Shown: positions 1 through 13,206, counted from the first letter of the stretch. The stretch is 64,000 nt of DNA from Parus major (GCF_001522545.3 NC_031770.1:4338281-4402280); one strand, 5' to 3'. Notes: a model not told the origin generated them from the letters alone. Translations and numbers: made by a program.

Positions 1-3000
1 CACTGTGGCCTGATTTTCCAACTGAGATTTGAGAAAAATTTGCAACCAGCTTGATTTAATTCAGTCAAGGTCTCAGACATTACTGCTTCCAGGCAAGAAG
101 TAGAAACCATATCAAAGTTCTTAGGGGGAGGGGTTGTTCTGTTTTTTTTCAAGCCTCTAATGTGAATGTTGTACACAACTTTCTTGCTATTTCTGTGTTT
201 AACAGGTTAATTTTACATGCAAAATATCTTCAAATAATGTTTTTCCCTACATAAACAGGAATGCCAAGAGGTACAACTAATAAAACACTTTGGTGGTCTT
301 TTTGTGCATTATAGTTTAATTTTGAATGCTATCTATGTGCAGTCCAGGATGATGAACAAGCAAATAGTTAGCAGGTACTGAGTGAAATTAAATATATTTT
401 TCATCCTTTCCCAGGATAATTCAAATTCTACCAAGTTTTAATGGTTAGGAGTCATAATGTTCTGTTAAATAATTGCTGTGCATATACATAGAGATAATAC
501 TATAGCAAAAGAGGTCAGGACCAAGGATAAAATTTAGTTGAAATACAAACTTTCAAAGATGTAAAGGTAGATATGAAACAAGGCTGAAGTGGCTTATTCA
601 GTAGATTACTGATCCTATTTAAAATCAGAAAGGAGATCTTTGCCACACACTGTTTTCCAGCAAGCAGCACAGACTCTCAGGTGCACAGCAGAAGTTTCCT
701 TCTCAACTCCCCACAGGCAGAGAAGCACCTCTAGGGATTTTTTCCACCCCCCAAAAAAGAAACATTCAGAAAACACAGTTCAGAGGGTTCCTAGTCTACA
801 TATCTTTTTCTCCCTCCATCTCTGGTGGTTTTTTGATCACATCTACAAACATAGTTGTCCTTCCTCTCTCATAAACCTAAAGATTCTCCCTTGTCTGTCA
901 TGCTGTTTCAAACATCTGCTCTGCAGCAATCACTCCCTGTCCCACAGAAATCTCAGCAGGAGTCAAAGGAACTTTTTCATTGCCACTGCCAGTATTTCAC
1001 ATGATTTTGCTGGCTGTTGTTTGTTTGTAGATGCTCTGTGGAGCAGAGAGAGTTACCAAGATTGACATTTGTGTTTTTAAGTTGCCATTAACATAATGGA
1101 AATGATGTGTAACTCCCATCTCCCCAGCCATCAAGGGGCTGTCAGCCTTAGTCAGTGTCCCAACGCCCTCTCACTCATCCTCCTTAAAAGCAAATGAGTG
1201 GCTCTGTGTCTGTTGTTTCTTCCAGAGGCAAGCCCAGCAGGGTCCTCCTTCCCTCTAACTCACTCTCATCCAGAGGTTTGTGTTTTAGTAACTTGAAACA
1301 TCCTGTAAAATCTATCAGGATTAGTTTCCAGTATAGAAGCACTTGTACTTGATCCAAGCCAATCAAATGTTCCTCAGATACTAAGCCCCAGGGTTTAAGG
1401 GAGCACACCCAACATATTAAGCAAAAATGACCTTCTTAGTACGGCTACTACATTCTCCTTTCTGACCCCTTTTGACACAATTTTGGCTGAGACAAGACTG
1501 AGAGTTAAAGCCATTGTGAATAGGCCAAAAATAATATAGTAAGAGTGTCTCTGATGTCACCAGGATGTTATATCCTTAGACAAGAAAAGCAGGGTTTAGA
1601 TGGAACTGGACATTTTTTACATATTAGTAAAAGAGGCTTTTTAGTAGATAACATTTGGCTTGCAAACTCATTTTTCAGCCTTTCCCAATGGAATTAGTAA
1701 CCAAATAAAGGGTTTCAGGAGCTCCCATGATAATCAAACACAAGCCAGAACTTACAAGTCGTGTATGACCTGGCAGTCCAGAGGTTATGGTGAGTAAGAA
1801 GTTAGACCACAGAAAACCAAAGAACAGGAAACTTTCAGTCTAGTGTTGATGGAAAAGCTTTGGATTAGATGGATGCAGTACTGAATAACTCATTTCAAAG
1901 CAAACAGCTCTACCAGAAGTTTCTGCCCTTTTTATGGAGAAAAGGCTGAAGATGTATGATGTAAGAATTCAGGAGTTACATTAAGCTGCAAAGTCTTACT
2001 TTGAGTTATGTACAGCAAGAACTGGGTTTACACAGCTCCAAGGAGTGACTTCCCCTTCTGCTATCCGCAGGCTCCATTGACTGACTGACTTCCTCAATTT
2101 CTAACCCCAGTACTTATTATTCCATCAAAGCTGGTTTGATGCTCAGTTCATCTATAGGTACAGGCAATTTAATGGAATTTCTGGAAGGCCATGCATGTAC
2201 AATACTTAAACAATTCATTCCAGTCCTCTGTCAAAATCACTCTTTCTGTGCAGCCACGGAAAGAACTTTTTTTTCCACTGGTGGCAATTCCAGAAACATC
2301 CAAATGCTGACAATTTAAAAAATAGCAAAGCTTTTCAGTGGGATTAAAATCAATTTAATGCAACATTCCCCCATTCACTAGGAGGGGTCTTAAAACTGGA
2401 ATATTGCACATAAGCATGAGCTTCTCTTGCTGACAGATATCAAGGAGCAATAAAAGAACAACTCAGAAATGTCTGTATTCTCAGCCACTTATCAGACTGT
2501 GCTGCCTTAGTTTCAGTGTTAGCCTGGGTCCAGGTGAGCAGGTTGTTAATTTTAATCCTGACCACTAAAATGCAGCACAGCTTCTCAAAGAAAAAGGAGG
2601 CTAGACTGAAAACAGGAGCTGATTTCCTTGAGTGAACTTAGGCTTGATTAGATTTCTGAAAATATAACGTAACACTAAAAACAAAATTAAACTTTGACTG
2701 AGGTTAGCTCTTTAATTTCCACTGGAATAAAGGCAAAGAGATGTCTCCACAGTAAAATGAAAAAAACAAAAAAATATTATGAATTGGACAAAAAGTCCAG
2801 ATCTCACTAGGGTAGTTGTACATTTAGTTCCCATTAATATTAATTGTAAGCATTCATTTATGACAGCATGTGTCATCAGCTGCTGCAGCTCAGCTGATGA
2901 GTGGCAACTTGGTGACTTGAGGCCAAAATCTACTAAGACAGCCTCTTTGTGTTGCCTGATGTTTAAAATAATGTGGATTTCAATTAATATTGAGGGAGCT

Positions 3001-3024
3001 AAAGGTTAAAGTTAAAGGTTAAAG
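3001..3024 (+). repeat. Short tandem repeat of GGTTAAAG / GTTAAAG units
   Basis: Reads AAAGGTTAAAG, then TTAAAGGTTAAAG, so the unit recurs about three times with one G missing in the middle. Too short to assign to a family. Confidence 0.6.
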
Positions 3025-3637
3025 AATGAATATTTAAAATAAAGCTGACAAAACTCAAGAAACATTCATTCCAAGGAGCAGAGTCCTCCTCACTCTTTCC
3101 ATTTTGCATAAACCTGTTCTGGTTACCTTTAAGCTTCCACTGAGCAGGCTCCTCATGACAATGACGAGCCCCAGCTCTGCTCTCTTAGGAGGTAGAAATG
3201 AGTTACCTGAATTCAAAAGAATCCAGTCCTATGTCCAGACTAATATCACAGAGACATTTCAGTCACTCCCACAAAGCTCAGACTAACACATACTGACAAA
3301 ACTGGGGACCAGGGAGAGATAAAAGAGGTTTCCACAATGCCTTGCTTGAGTCCTTATCACAGTTTAATTTTCACATTCTTAAGGGAAAAAGCCCCCCCAA
3401 AAAATGCTCAGTCAAAAGCCCAAACCACTAAGTGGCCAGATGCTCTTCTGGTGTGAATTAGCAAAGCTCAAACCCATGTAGTGCCTAGGCTTTTTAGTAA
3501 TAACTCAGGTACATACAAGACATTTGAGATCTGATTCCTTATTCCAGACAATTATTAGATCCATATTATGATATACTTACAATAATATCTTTTTTGTTTT
3601 AAAAATATTTCAAGATTTTGGTCCAAGGGAAATGAAA

Positions 3638-3661
3638 GGGGGTGGGGTGGGGATGGGGGGG
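3638..3661 (+). other. G-quadruplex-forming motif
   Basis: Four runs of four or more G are separated by one- or two-base spacers: G5, T, G4, T, G4, AT, G7. This fits the G3+N1-7 quadruplex rule with very short loops. It lies in intergenic DNA away from either gene. Confidence 0.75.
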
Positions 3662-6600
3662 AATTGATTTTTTTATTTTAAAACCTCCGTGCTATCTTTT
3701 GGTCTTAACTTTGTGGTTTTCTGACATGACATATATTCCTAGATATCAGATGTTGAGAAACATCAGATCACATTTGGAGGCAAATTAAGTTCATTTTCTT
3801 CACAGATCTAGATCACCTGACCTGGACCACAATTACTAAAGCCAATACCCTGTTCTATCATAAAGGTTAGTATTTGCTGATTACACCGATTTTTGCCATA
3901 CTCAGCCTATAAAACTTGCTTTAAAACCTCTGAGAAAACACACAGTTTGTTTGGAAACGTAGAAATTGCATACTTGGCTGTCACTTCTCTAAGCCTATTT
4001 TATAGAATAATTTAAATATTGTGGATGACTCCCTGCTTAAAATCATCACCAGAGCACAGCAGTAGTGCAGGAGGCGTTGGGATAGGAGACAGCAGGACCA
4101 ACACCATGGTACAATTGAGCCACTGGAAGCAACACAGGGTTATTGTTTGGAAGGAAAGTTTAGTGCAGAAAGGGAAAGGAGGGCATTCCATTCTCTGGAA
4201 CAGAGATTGGTGTCAAGGGGAAATCCTGCTGCGAGGAATGTACTGAGCCCAGAAACTGTCTCTGTTTTTATTACTATTTATAATTATAAATAAATGATGG
4301 TAAGCTTTCAAACTTTCCTTTCACAGCAAAACCCCAAGGTCATGGGAATCACCAATGCCACAAATAGATGAGTGAGATGAAGACATGAAAACCTGCCCTG
4401 CACAGGGCCTGTCAGCTACAGGCTCCCATTCCTTCACCCTTGTCCCCCTCCTCCCAGTGCTCCTCACCTCCACCTGACAGACTCACAGTAAGGTGAGCAC
4501 TACCTCAACGTTAAGCTCCAGCAGAACTGGCAAATTTAAGAGTAAGCCCAGGTTCAGCATGCACCAGAGCACCAGGCTTGCTGCTTCCCAGTGAGATCCC
4601 GTTGGATTAGTGCAGACATTCATTTGAGCTCTGCTCTCAGTGCTGCTGGTGATACAACTGAGACTGAAGCTCTTTGCTATCAGCCGAGGCTGGGATGGGA
4701 GCCCATCCTGAATGAGAGCCGTGCCTGGAAGAGCACTTCAGCTGTGGCCCTTGCAGTCTCAGAGAGGAAAAAGAGGAGTAGGCCAGGAGAAAGAGACACA
4801 TCTGCTCTGAGTGATGGCAAGTAGAGAGCATCAGAACACAAACACAATTAATACAGCTGGGCTTCCCTGATGGATTGTCTCCTTTGCTGTCCATCACCTT
4901 TCAACCTTTTTATCCTGCATGTCCCAGTCTTTTAAGATCTTCATATCTTTCATCATTAGAACTCCAAGACTTCCCCAGACAGTCAGACCAAGCCAAGAAA
5001 AGATTCTCCTGCCATGTTCTGCTTGCTGTTGTCCTGGCTACTTCCTTTCACATCCACCTTCCTCTTTTTCTGCTGATGGGAGGTGCAGCTGCCACTCAAA
5101 CCACACATCTCCTGTAAGCTCTAAAGGTTTCTCTTTGCCAGTATTCAAATGTGTAAAATCATTTTGCTGGAAATTTGGGAACCATTTAAATTTGAGTGAG
5201 AGTAAAAGCCCACAAACTACCTTCAAATCATGTAGAAACTCATATAATTTTGCTATATGAATCAGTTTCATTCTTTGCAAAAACAACCAGAGCTTTTTTA
5301 CTGCAGGCCCTCAGCAATCACAGCTGTTAGATCACACAGCTCAATACAAGGACTCACATTAAGAGAGTTATTATAGATAACAGTAAATTTATTATTGAAA
5401 ACAAGGTGTTCTGTGGCTGCTCCTGAACAGCACAAGGAGTTCTGGAATGAAAATTGCTTGTCTAAAAAATAATTTGAATTTGGACAGCTTGCAATGAACA
5501 CAGCCATACGCCAATCCCAGGGTGCTCTGCCTGCACAAGAATTACTGAAATAACTTCACTGTCACTTGGGAAGCTCACTGAAACACAGTTTCTTTTGAAC
5601 GTGTGGAGCTGGTGGGAAATGCTTCCATTTAAAGCAACCTGCAAGTCCCCCAGTATGATCCCCTCCAAAGCTGGGCTTTGCTTTCCACAGAAAACTGCAA
5701 CAACTTTCCATCAGAAAGGCTAAAATACACCCAGCAAAAAGATTTTCAGCTTTTCAAATTACAGACATTCCTCAGAAAAATAAAATGTTTTCAACATCAG
5801 CACCAGGTAAAAATTGCCTGGAGCCCTAGGACTAACTGGGCTACTGTTTCCTGCTGTAGTCATTCCCTCTCTGGAGCACTAATCCCAGCTGAGCTGCAAG
5901 TTTAGAAACTGCACCACCCACCATGAGTAAGCATTATAGCTGAATGAAAACTTCCCTCTGCATTTGTTCCTTTGTGCGTGACTAACCAGAACATAACTAA
6001 AGGTATTATTTTTCTTACCCTCTCTTTTTACAATGCAGGCAGTACAGACAGTTACATTCTAGTGAAAACATTACTCCAACCTCCACCATCACTAGTAAAG
6101 ATACACATGCTCCTTTTTCCTCTGATCTGTCCTGAATGGAGCAGTTTACCAGCAAGTGCCTCTGATTATTTTGTCCTTGGAGCTGCATCCAGCTAAGAAC
6201 CAACAACTGACACAAGTATCACCACAACCACCAGTTCCTAAGTCCATATTACCTTCTGTCAAAAGGCTCTTTCTACAGAAAAAGTGCAAACAAGGTGCTT
6301 GGAGAGATTAAGGATCAGCTTCTCAAAATTGTTGAAGCACAGGAAGGTTCTCAAAGGTCCTTCCAAAAGTTAAGGATCCAGATCCTTTTGGTAACACAAA
6401 CATTAAGAATACCTAGATCTCTACTGAAACAGTGAAGCCACAGAAGCGTTCAGAAGGACACAATAACTTTCACTGAAAATAACATAACACTATGTAAGCC
6501 CATGTGATAAATTAATGTAGTAAAAAAAATAACATAGATGTCATTTCCACTGGAAGAAAAAATATCTACCTTCTGTAATCTTGGCAGCCAATGATGCTCA

Positions 6601-8980
6601 AACCCTTACAGAGAAAAGCAGTGTGATCTTTCTTACATGACCAAGAGCCTACAAACACTGGAACTCTGGAGATACAGAAAGTGACATTTGCTGTAAAACT
6701 CTGCTGCATAATCAAAGTTTATGATAATGGGGTATTTTGCTTCTGTGGCTACAAAAAGGCAGTTTAAAATGTGAACTGAACTACAAAAAGAATTTTCATT
6801 TTGTCAGGACTACAAATTTTGCTGTTTAATTCCATGTTCAATGCCCAGTTGCAGCCAAAGAACAACAACTCTGCATCTTACAGTTTGTAGAAACATGCAC
6901 AGAGCAGTGAGCTCTAGCTGTACTTTTCTGTATCTGAGGTGCTTACTTCAGAAGCACCATTTTCTTCTCCATTTTACAGTTAAATTCTCTGTTATTTTCC
7001 CCCTCTGTTCCTTAAGGCAGTTTGGAAAAGAAAGTCCCTAACTGTGTCATGCACAGTGGAGATGCCATCTCAGCAGCCAGCCAGCTGCAGCTGGGCCAGG
7101 TGGCAAACAACACCTAAATGCTGCCTTCAAACTTCTCTCACTCTATCCAGGGAGCCTTTTCCTCACACCAGATAAAATTCTGGGCACAGAAAAGGCCTGG
7201 CTGAGGGAGGGAAGGAGAAATAATATGGGATTTCCAGCTTCTTTTTCAGTCACTATGAAAATATCCTTTGAAATAACAACCTTTAAGGTGAAAAAACACT
7301 TTTGCTGCTCCAAGATGTGTTTCTTACAAGTTTTTTTCATTTTTAAAGCAGAACAGAACTCTTGCGTGCTTTGGTCGTTTGTGAGCCCTGGCAGTTTTCA
7401 GAGAGGTTCAGAGCTATGGGATATATAGTTTTATCCCTGTTTCTGGAGGCTTGCTGCTGGAAAACCTCTGAGGGCTGAAGGGGCCTTTCTTGTGCCCTCA
7501 CACAGGGTCCAGGCAGTGGAGTATCAGGGAACTTGGAATTGCGGATGGTACAATTAAATCCAGTTCTCAGTTCCCAGACCCACAAAGCCCAGCCATGTCA
7601 CAACTGAACACCCTGAACAAAATCTGTGCTTCTCAGAGGACAGAGGACTTTGCTGTACAAGTACCAAAGCCTTAGTAGTGACTTTGTTTTTCTCCCTGTC
7701 AGCCAGGAGCTGACCCATCCATTACCACAAAGGACACTTATTCAATGTTGATGGAGAAGGAACCTACCACCTACTGAGTCACCCATGCCACATCCTGACA
7801 CCTGGCTGTGGCCTTGCTGGGGCTTCCACTTCGACATGAATCTACCCTGAGTACAGATGTAGAAAAAGTCTATAAGGAAACCTCAAACCACATGAGACTC
7901 TCCTGGATGGGAGGATAAACTGAGATCTCCTAAAGTCCATGGACTTCCAGAAGAAAACTGAAATTCATCTGCTTTGCTCTTGTCCAGTTTCATGGGTAAC
8001 AACTGTGCATGTCACATCCCAAAGCAAAGTACAAAATTAAGTCTCCTAAAAATCAGAAAAAAAATCATGGCTACAATTTATTTTTTCCTTTAAATTGACT
8101 GCACAAAACTATGGGCAAATCCGGCATGGTGGTAGAAGCCTAATCTATCACTTACCTTAACTACCTCTGAAAGTTCATTTAAATTATCATTCTCACAAGA
8201 CTTTTGAACATAAAATACAGGGGTTTTTTTAAAGCTAAACTACAGACACCTCTTACAAATTAAATTCTCGCCCGCCGGGCAATGAATCACTCGCCATCCA
8301 CAGTACACCCCATGGCTGACAAACAAAGCAGTATTTGCCACCCTATTGCAAAACATGGTAGGGCTGTATTTTGGGAAATGATTCTTCACTAAAAAAACAT
8401 CGTCCAGTGCAGTACAATGCTACAAGAGTCACAGAAATATGATGCTACATCCTGTGACTGGCTCTGAAACAAGTGAAAACAGTCCCATTTTGGGGCTGGT
8501 GGAAGCACACTCTTCCAGGGAGCATCAGCTCATGGGTGAGTTCACTCACCTTTGGAGTGCCTCAGTCAGACCACAACCCTTTAACCCTACGCTGAGGAGC
8601 TCAGCCCCTTAGCAGCTCTCCCACAGGCAGGATGATCCAGCCCTCACCCTTCAAAGGCACTTTCTCCAAAATGCTGCCACATGGTTTCCCCAACAAAATC
8701 AACGTTTACCTACCTAAAGCTTTGTGTCCTTCTGGATCTTCCACATGAAGAAATGAAACAGTTCCATGCTTGAGCTCAGGTCCCAAAACCATTAATGTGA
8801 AGTATGAGGGAAGGAAGAGGTAAGCTCGGGAAGAGAAGAACAAAAGGTATTTCTGTAATTAGCTTTTTTTTTTTTAAATCTGAATTGCTTGCCTCTTTTA
8901 AAGGAATGTTTGCAACATTGTAATTTTGAAAAACCTTAAGTACTGGAAGTACCTACAACAGCGTGCTTCTTCATTTACAG

Positions 8981-9030
8981 AGTATCAAGAGCATCACCCA
9001 GATTACACAAAGTATCAACAGTATCACCCA
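8981..9030 (+). repeat. Imperfect direct repeat, 30-base period
   Basis: AGTATCAAGAGCATCACCCA at 8981-9000 recurs as AGTATCAACAGTATCACCCA at 9011-9030, 18 of 20 identical. Likely a local duplication. Confidence 0.6.
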
Positions 9031-9298
9031 CACTGCTGCATCACTGCACCTTAGAGAACATAGTTCCAAAAGAGAAATTGCCTCACTTCATATGGCAAAT
9101 AAAATTGTTACTAATGCTTCACTGAATATAAACTTAAGTCCTCTGGGATACTCACTGAATTTCCCCACAACTTGCCAATTTTCCTACAGAACAATTATTT
9201 TTATTGTCACTCAGCTCTATTATGAAATATAGATGTGACAAGTTAAACATTTTTTGTTCTATTGCACAGAGCTCACCTTCTCAAAACACTTAAGGTAT

Positions 9299-9411
9299 GG
9301 CTGGATGTGATCCTGAACAACCTGGTTTAGTGGAAGGTGTTTTTGCCCATGGCAGGGGGGGTAGAATGAGATGGTCTTTAAGGTCCTTCTCTATTTAAGC
9401 TTTTTATGATT
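9299..9411 (+). mobile_element. CR1 LINE 3' end fragment
   Basis: Shows the avian CR1 tail signature: ACCTGGTTTAGTGGAAGGTG, then CCCATGGCAGGGGGG, a TCTTTAAGGTCCTTCT segment, and a terminal TATGATT. CR1 copies are typically 5'-truncated and lack a poly-A tail, as here. No reverse transcriptase remains. Confidence 0.85.
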
Positions 9412-10172
9412 GTGCAGACCCTGCACAGGAGAAGTTCCTGCAAGGACCCATTTTTCAAATTCTGATTTGCAGCCCCTCAAACCATTTGGAGAAGAGATAT
9501 GTACAGGCACGCTGTAAAAGGACAGAAAAATCACCTCACAGCCACCTTATCCTGCAAAAGGAACACTAACATCCATTCCAACACAGAGATGAAACCAAAA
9601 TCTGCACCATACATCAAATTCAAGAATGGCAGAGGAGTCTGGCAAGGAGGAAAAGGTGGGATTACTTGGCAGGTTTTGCCTGAGCCACAGCAGGAGCCTC
9701 CAGCAGGGCTGCAGGCTGTGACTCTGTGAGGCCTGATTATGAAATCCACCTTCTACTTGCTAAATCAAAACATAAAGACTACAGCAGAGATCTCCCAATT
9801 TTGTCTGTAATAGGAATGAGCCACTTAAACAGCTCCTTTTTCTCTAGCTTATGGACTAACTTCAGTGGCTTTGTATGCAAAGCCAGAGCAGCCTGGCTTC
9901 AGGGGAACTACTTCATGTTTCAGCCTGATGCTTCAGACTGAATTCAAGTTGAGGGGATGAGGCTATCACGTCAGCAGCATTCTTGCTTAATGTTTTGAGT
10001 CACATATTGTATTAGTCACAAGATTCAGTAATTGTCTTTCCATCCTTCTTCTCTCACTGAGATGAATAACCTCTCTTATGGAGCAGGTTTTCCTAGGTGC
10101 TTTTGATTAGAAACAAATGGGTCACCTTCCCAAAAAGCCAATGAGCAGATAAAAAACCCAGCCAGAAGCCTC

Positions 10173-10191
10173 CACACACAAACACACACAC
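10173..10191 (+). repeat. CA-rich dinucleotide stretch
   Basis: Short interrupted (CA)n microsatellite. Confidence 0.7.
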
Positions 10192-10450
10192 GACTCCCAA
10201 TGATCAAATAATCCTGCAGTGAAAAGTTTTGCTATTTACTTGTGAGAGGAACGTAGGCAGTCTCAGTCCTGGGAGCTGCAACTGCAGTCTGTGGAGCATC
10301 AGTGTGCAAACCTCTGGGTACAGCCCCACATTACCTGGATGAGAATCGTTCCAGCTCCATCAAGGCTATTCCACTTGCTCCCCTGCTGTCCAGTAAATCA
10401 TGCACAGGTTATCCTTCTTGTCCCATCTGGTTATTAATTTATTTAACTAA

Positions 10451-10466
10451 AAGAAAAAAAGAAAGN

Positions 10467-10537
<71 letters not shown>

Positions 10538-10541
10538 CAAA
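10451..10541 (+). repeat. Poly-A tract with one undetermined base
   Basis: A-rich run with an N at 10466 and an uninterrupted stretch of 61 A (10467-10527), edged by A-rich sequence with scattered G. The N and the length suggest a sequencing or polishing problem at a homopolymer, so its true length is uncertain. The poly-lysine frame across it is an artefact. Confidence 0.85.
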
Positions 10542-11442
10542 AAAACTGAGGCCCTTTCCATGTGCAGCCTCCACACTGAAGTAACCTCCACATTTTGGAT
10601 TACAGCAATTAAAAGATGGGAGCAGCCGGGCTTTGCTTCTGTCCTCAGGTCACTCTGGTGCAGGTCGGTGCCAGAGGGATCAGGAAAAAGGCTCCACACT
10701 CCAAGTTGTCTTGTAACTCTTCCACTTCTGCAATATTAAGCCATCAAAAAAAAACGGGGAGGGGGGGAGGAAAGTTCAATTTACACAGAATACCCCAAGC
10801 GTCCGTAAGCAGGACACGCCAGTACTCCTGGCACATCCCTTGCTTTTCAAATAATTTCTCAACTTTACAGCTCGGTGGTATAACAAAAACAGCTGCACAA
10901 GGTTGTCCTATATTGCTCCCTAATCTGTGCCTCCCTATTTGTGCCTTCTCTCCCTGCTGCTTGCTGCTGAGCAGCTCCTCCACCCCCTCTCCTCACAGCA
11001 CACCATGAGTTTACAGGTGCTGGTGGGACAATCTCACAAATAAACACTTAATGTTTCAATTAGTTGCCTTTTTTCCACATAACTCTTTCTAAAAATAAGG
11101 TATCACATCCACATGGGTCTTAGTTCACCCTGCCACGTTTTGCAGGTCTCCTGCACATGAGTATGCCCTGTTTGCTCATTGTTCTTACACGTGTTCCTGC
11201 ACCTCAGTCCAAATTTCCCAAGTCTCTCTCCTGTCCTTTTTTTGGGCTCTTCCTCACTATTTTCATCACAGGGTCTGGAGGCAGGTGATGGAGACAGCAA
11301 TTGGGTGGCCCTCAGCACCCTGAGAGGGGAAGCACCACAAGATTCCTGCTGGGCTGGCCGCAGGGCTGGCCACAAATTCAGCATTATTTCTTGTGAGGCT
11401 TAGATTTATTTTTAAATTTTTGAGGAAAACCTGGACTTTTCC

Positions 11443-11850
11443 TACGCCCCAAGCACCTCCACTCCAAGCCGCGGGTACAAACCCCGCTTCGGCAAAGTGG
11501 CGGAGAAAGAGTCAAACATGGCTGCCCTCCCTGAGGGGAGCCCGCCGAAACCCTCCCCGTGAGGGCAAAGCGCCGGGGCCTCATGGCTGCCTTGCCGCCC
11601 CCAAACCCCTCCCCAGACACCTTCGCCTCAGTCCCAAAGACCCCTCCCCACCACAAGCTTTTTTGGATATTAGGAAATAGCGATGGGGACACTCGCTCGC
11701 CCTCGGGACGGAGCGGAGCTGCACCGGCTGCGTTTGCAGTTGCACGGGGCTGCAGTGGGGGGAAGGCGGGAAGCGATTTCCCTCAGGGGCTGGAAGAAGC
11801 CGGAGGCAGCCGGAGCAGATCTAGCCCAGGATTTCCCTTTCCAGGGAAGT
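11443..11850. promoter_or_regulatory. CpG-rich block, candidate unassigned promoter
   Basis: This block is clearly richer in G, C and CpG than the surrounding AT-rich DNA, for example AAGCCGCGGG, GCTTCGGC, GTGGCGG, AAAGCGCCGGGG and ACTCGCTCGCC. Two ATGGCTGCC elements (11518 and 11583) resemble YY1-type sites. A possible plus-strand splice donor GTAAAT follows at 11849. No protein-coding exon of a known family is recognisable. It may be the promoter of a non-coding transcript or an enhancer-type CpG island. Confidence 0.4.
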
Positions 11851-12965
11851 AAATACTTGGTGTATTGCAGCACCATCTGCTGGTTCCTGTAGATGGGACA
11901 CACAGGGATCTCCCAAGGGAGTAGACAGGAATAGAAGAAAGTTGGAGGGGGTTTTGCGTAGTTTGTTACCGTGAGCTTTTCCTGAAGATTTTCCTTCTTG
12001 TAAAGGCATCGGGTGTCTCTAAATAAGCGGTATAAGAATCGCCACCACTCAGAGAAAAAGTATACATATTAGTGAAAGATTTAGGGATTTTTTTCTGAAG
12101 AAGTACCGTAGTCAAAATCCAGGTTTCCCCCTATTTATTCCTCTGAAGCAGAGGGTGGTGAATCTGCAGAGCTCCTGAGGGAGGATTTTCTGAGGTGACC
12201 AACTGGTTGTGGGCACTTTGATTCTTTCTGTATATCAAACTAGGGCTGTCTGCCCTTATTTCTTTCTGCCTCCCCTTATTTCTTTATGTTTGCATTTCAT
12301 GAAGCTCTAAACCTCTGACCCTGTGGTCCTGTGGAGGGGCTCAGCCCGCCCACCCACAGCCACCATCACTTTGCTAAACCCTTACTCCCTTCCAGTGGTT
12401 CCTTTTTCCAGCCGGTTTCCTTCCTGGGCTTGATCTGTCCCAACACTTGAGGTCATGTTGGTGAGCTTTATTGAAAGTTGTTCCTCGCTGTTAATTTATA
12501 GCCTGGTGAAGGCAAAAGGAAGAGGTTGGGATTTTTTCCCCTCTCAGTGGTTGATTTGAGATAATACAAATATGAAGAAATACATTACTTTGAAATTACG
12601 TTCTACAGAGAGGGATGGCGCTCACATATTTTGCTTGTTTAAAATTCAAGTACAATACTAAATTAAACCATGACTAAACAAAAGAAGATTGGTTCAACCG
12701 TGTAGAGTATTTGAAAAGAAAAAAAACTTCCCTTTACAGAGCCCAGCAAATGTCCAAGGTTCAAACAAAGTACGAGGTGCTAACGAAAGGAGTCTTGACA
12801 AACCTTGTTTTCCTGCACAGGGGCTCAGTACATAATGATTTCATTCAGCAGCTACTGTTCAAGCATGGAAAGTGTTGGTAAAGAAATCCCACAGAGATCA
12901 GACAACCATTTTCCTAACTTAAGCTTCCCCCTCCGCTCCTCCCCCTGTTTGCCTTTCGGGCCTCT

Positions 12966-13165
12966 GCCAGTCATAACATAAATATTCATCAGCTGATATT
13001 TGCAGTAGCTGTGAAGTTATGAATGAGGCCAAACGCCTTTCCCTCCTGCCCCATCTGCAAAATGGCAGCTTCTGGTCTTAGCTCATGGTCAAATGACACT
13101 TTCCAAAATCCCCAAAGTGCCCTTGCAGGCTTTTCAAATTCAGTCGGGCTTTTAATGCGCAAAGC
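12966..13165. other. Candidate conserved non-coding element
   Basis: Looks non-repetitive and motif-dense: a ten-base palindrome ATCAGCTGAT at 12988-12997 with a CAGCTG E-box core, an inverted TCATAAC/GTTATGA pair (12971-12977 and 13016-13022), and homeodomain-type TAAT and AATATT cores. Conservation cannot be judged without alignment. Confidence 0.25.
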
Positions 13166-13206
13166 AGAAATGCTGTCTACCTAATATTTACCCTGGGATT
13201 ACTGAA

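Larger units (their letters stand above)
1..9298. other. Intergenic, no gene recognised
   Basis: AT-rich DNA. The open frames are all under 145 codons and without domains. Contains a G-quadruplex motif (3638-3661), a TTAAAG-type tandem repeat (3001-3024) and a 30-base-period direct repeat (8981-9030). Nothing else could be supported. Confidence 0.7.

Noticed and set aside
640..1065. 141-codon plus-strand frame near the left edge
   Set aside because: Composition is Ser/His/Phe/Leu-rich with no domain or repeat, and no supporting splice or promoter signals. Judged a chance open frame.
4019..4260. Possible retroelement fragment
   Set aside because: Slightly different composition from its surroundings, but no LTR ends, primer-binding site, target duplication or recognisable coding motif could be seen.
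10302..10739. 145-codon frame with a long poly-lysine centre
   Set aside because: Created by the poly-A run and spans an undetermined base; the opposite strand gives poly-Phe. A homopolymer artefact.
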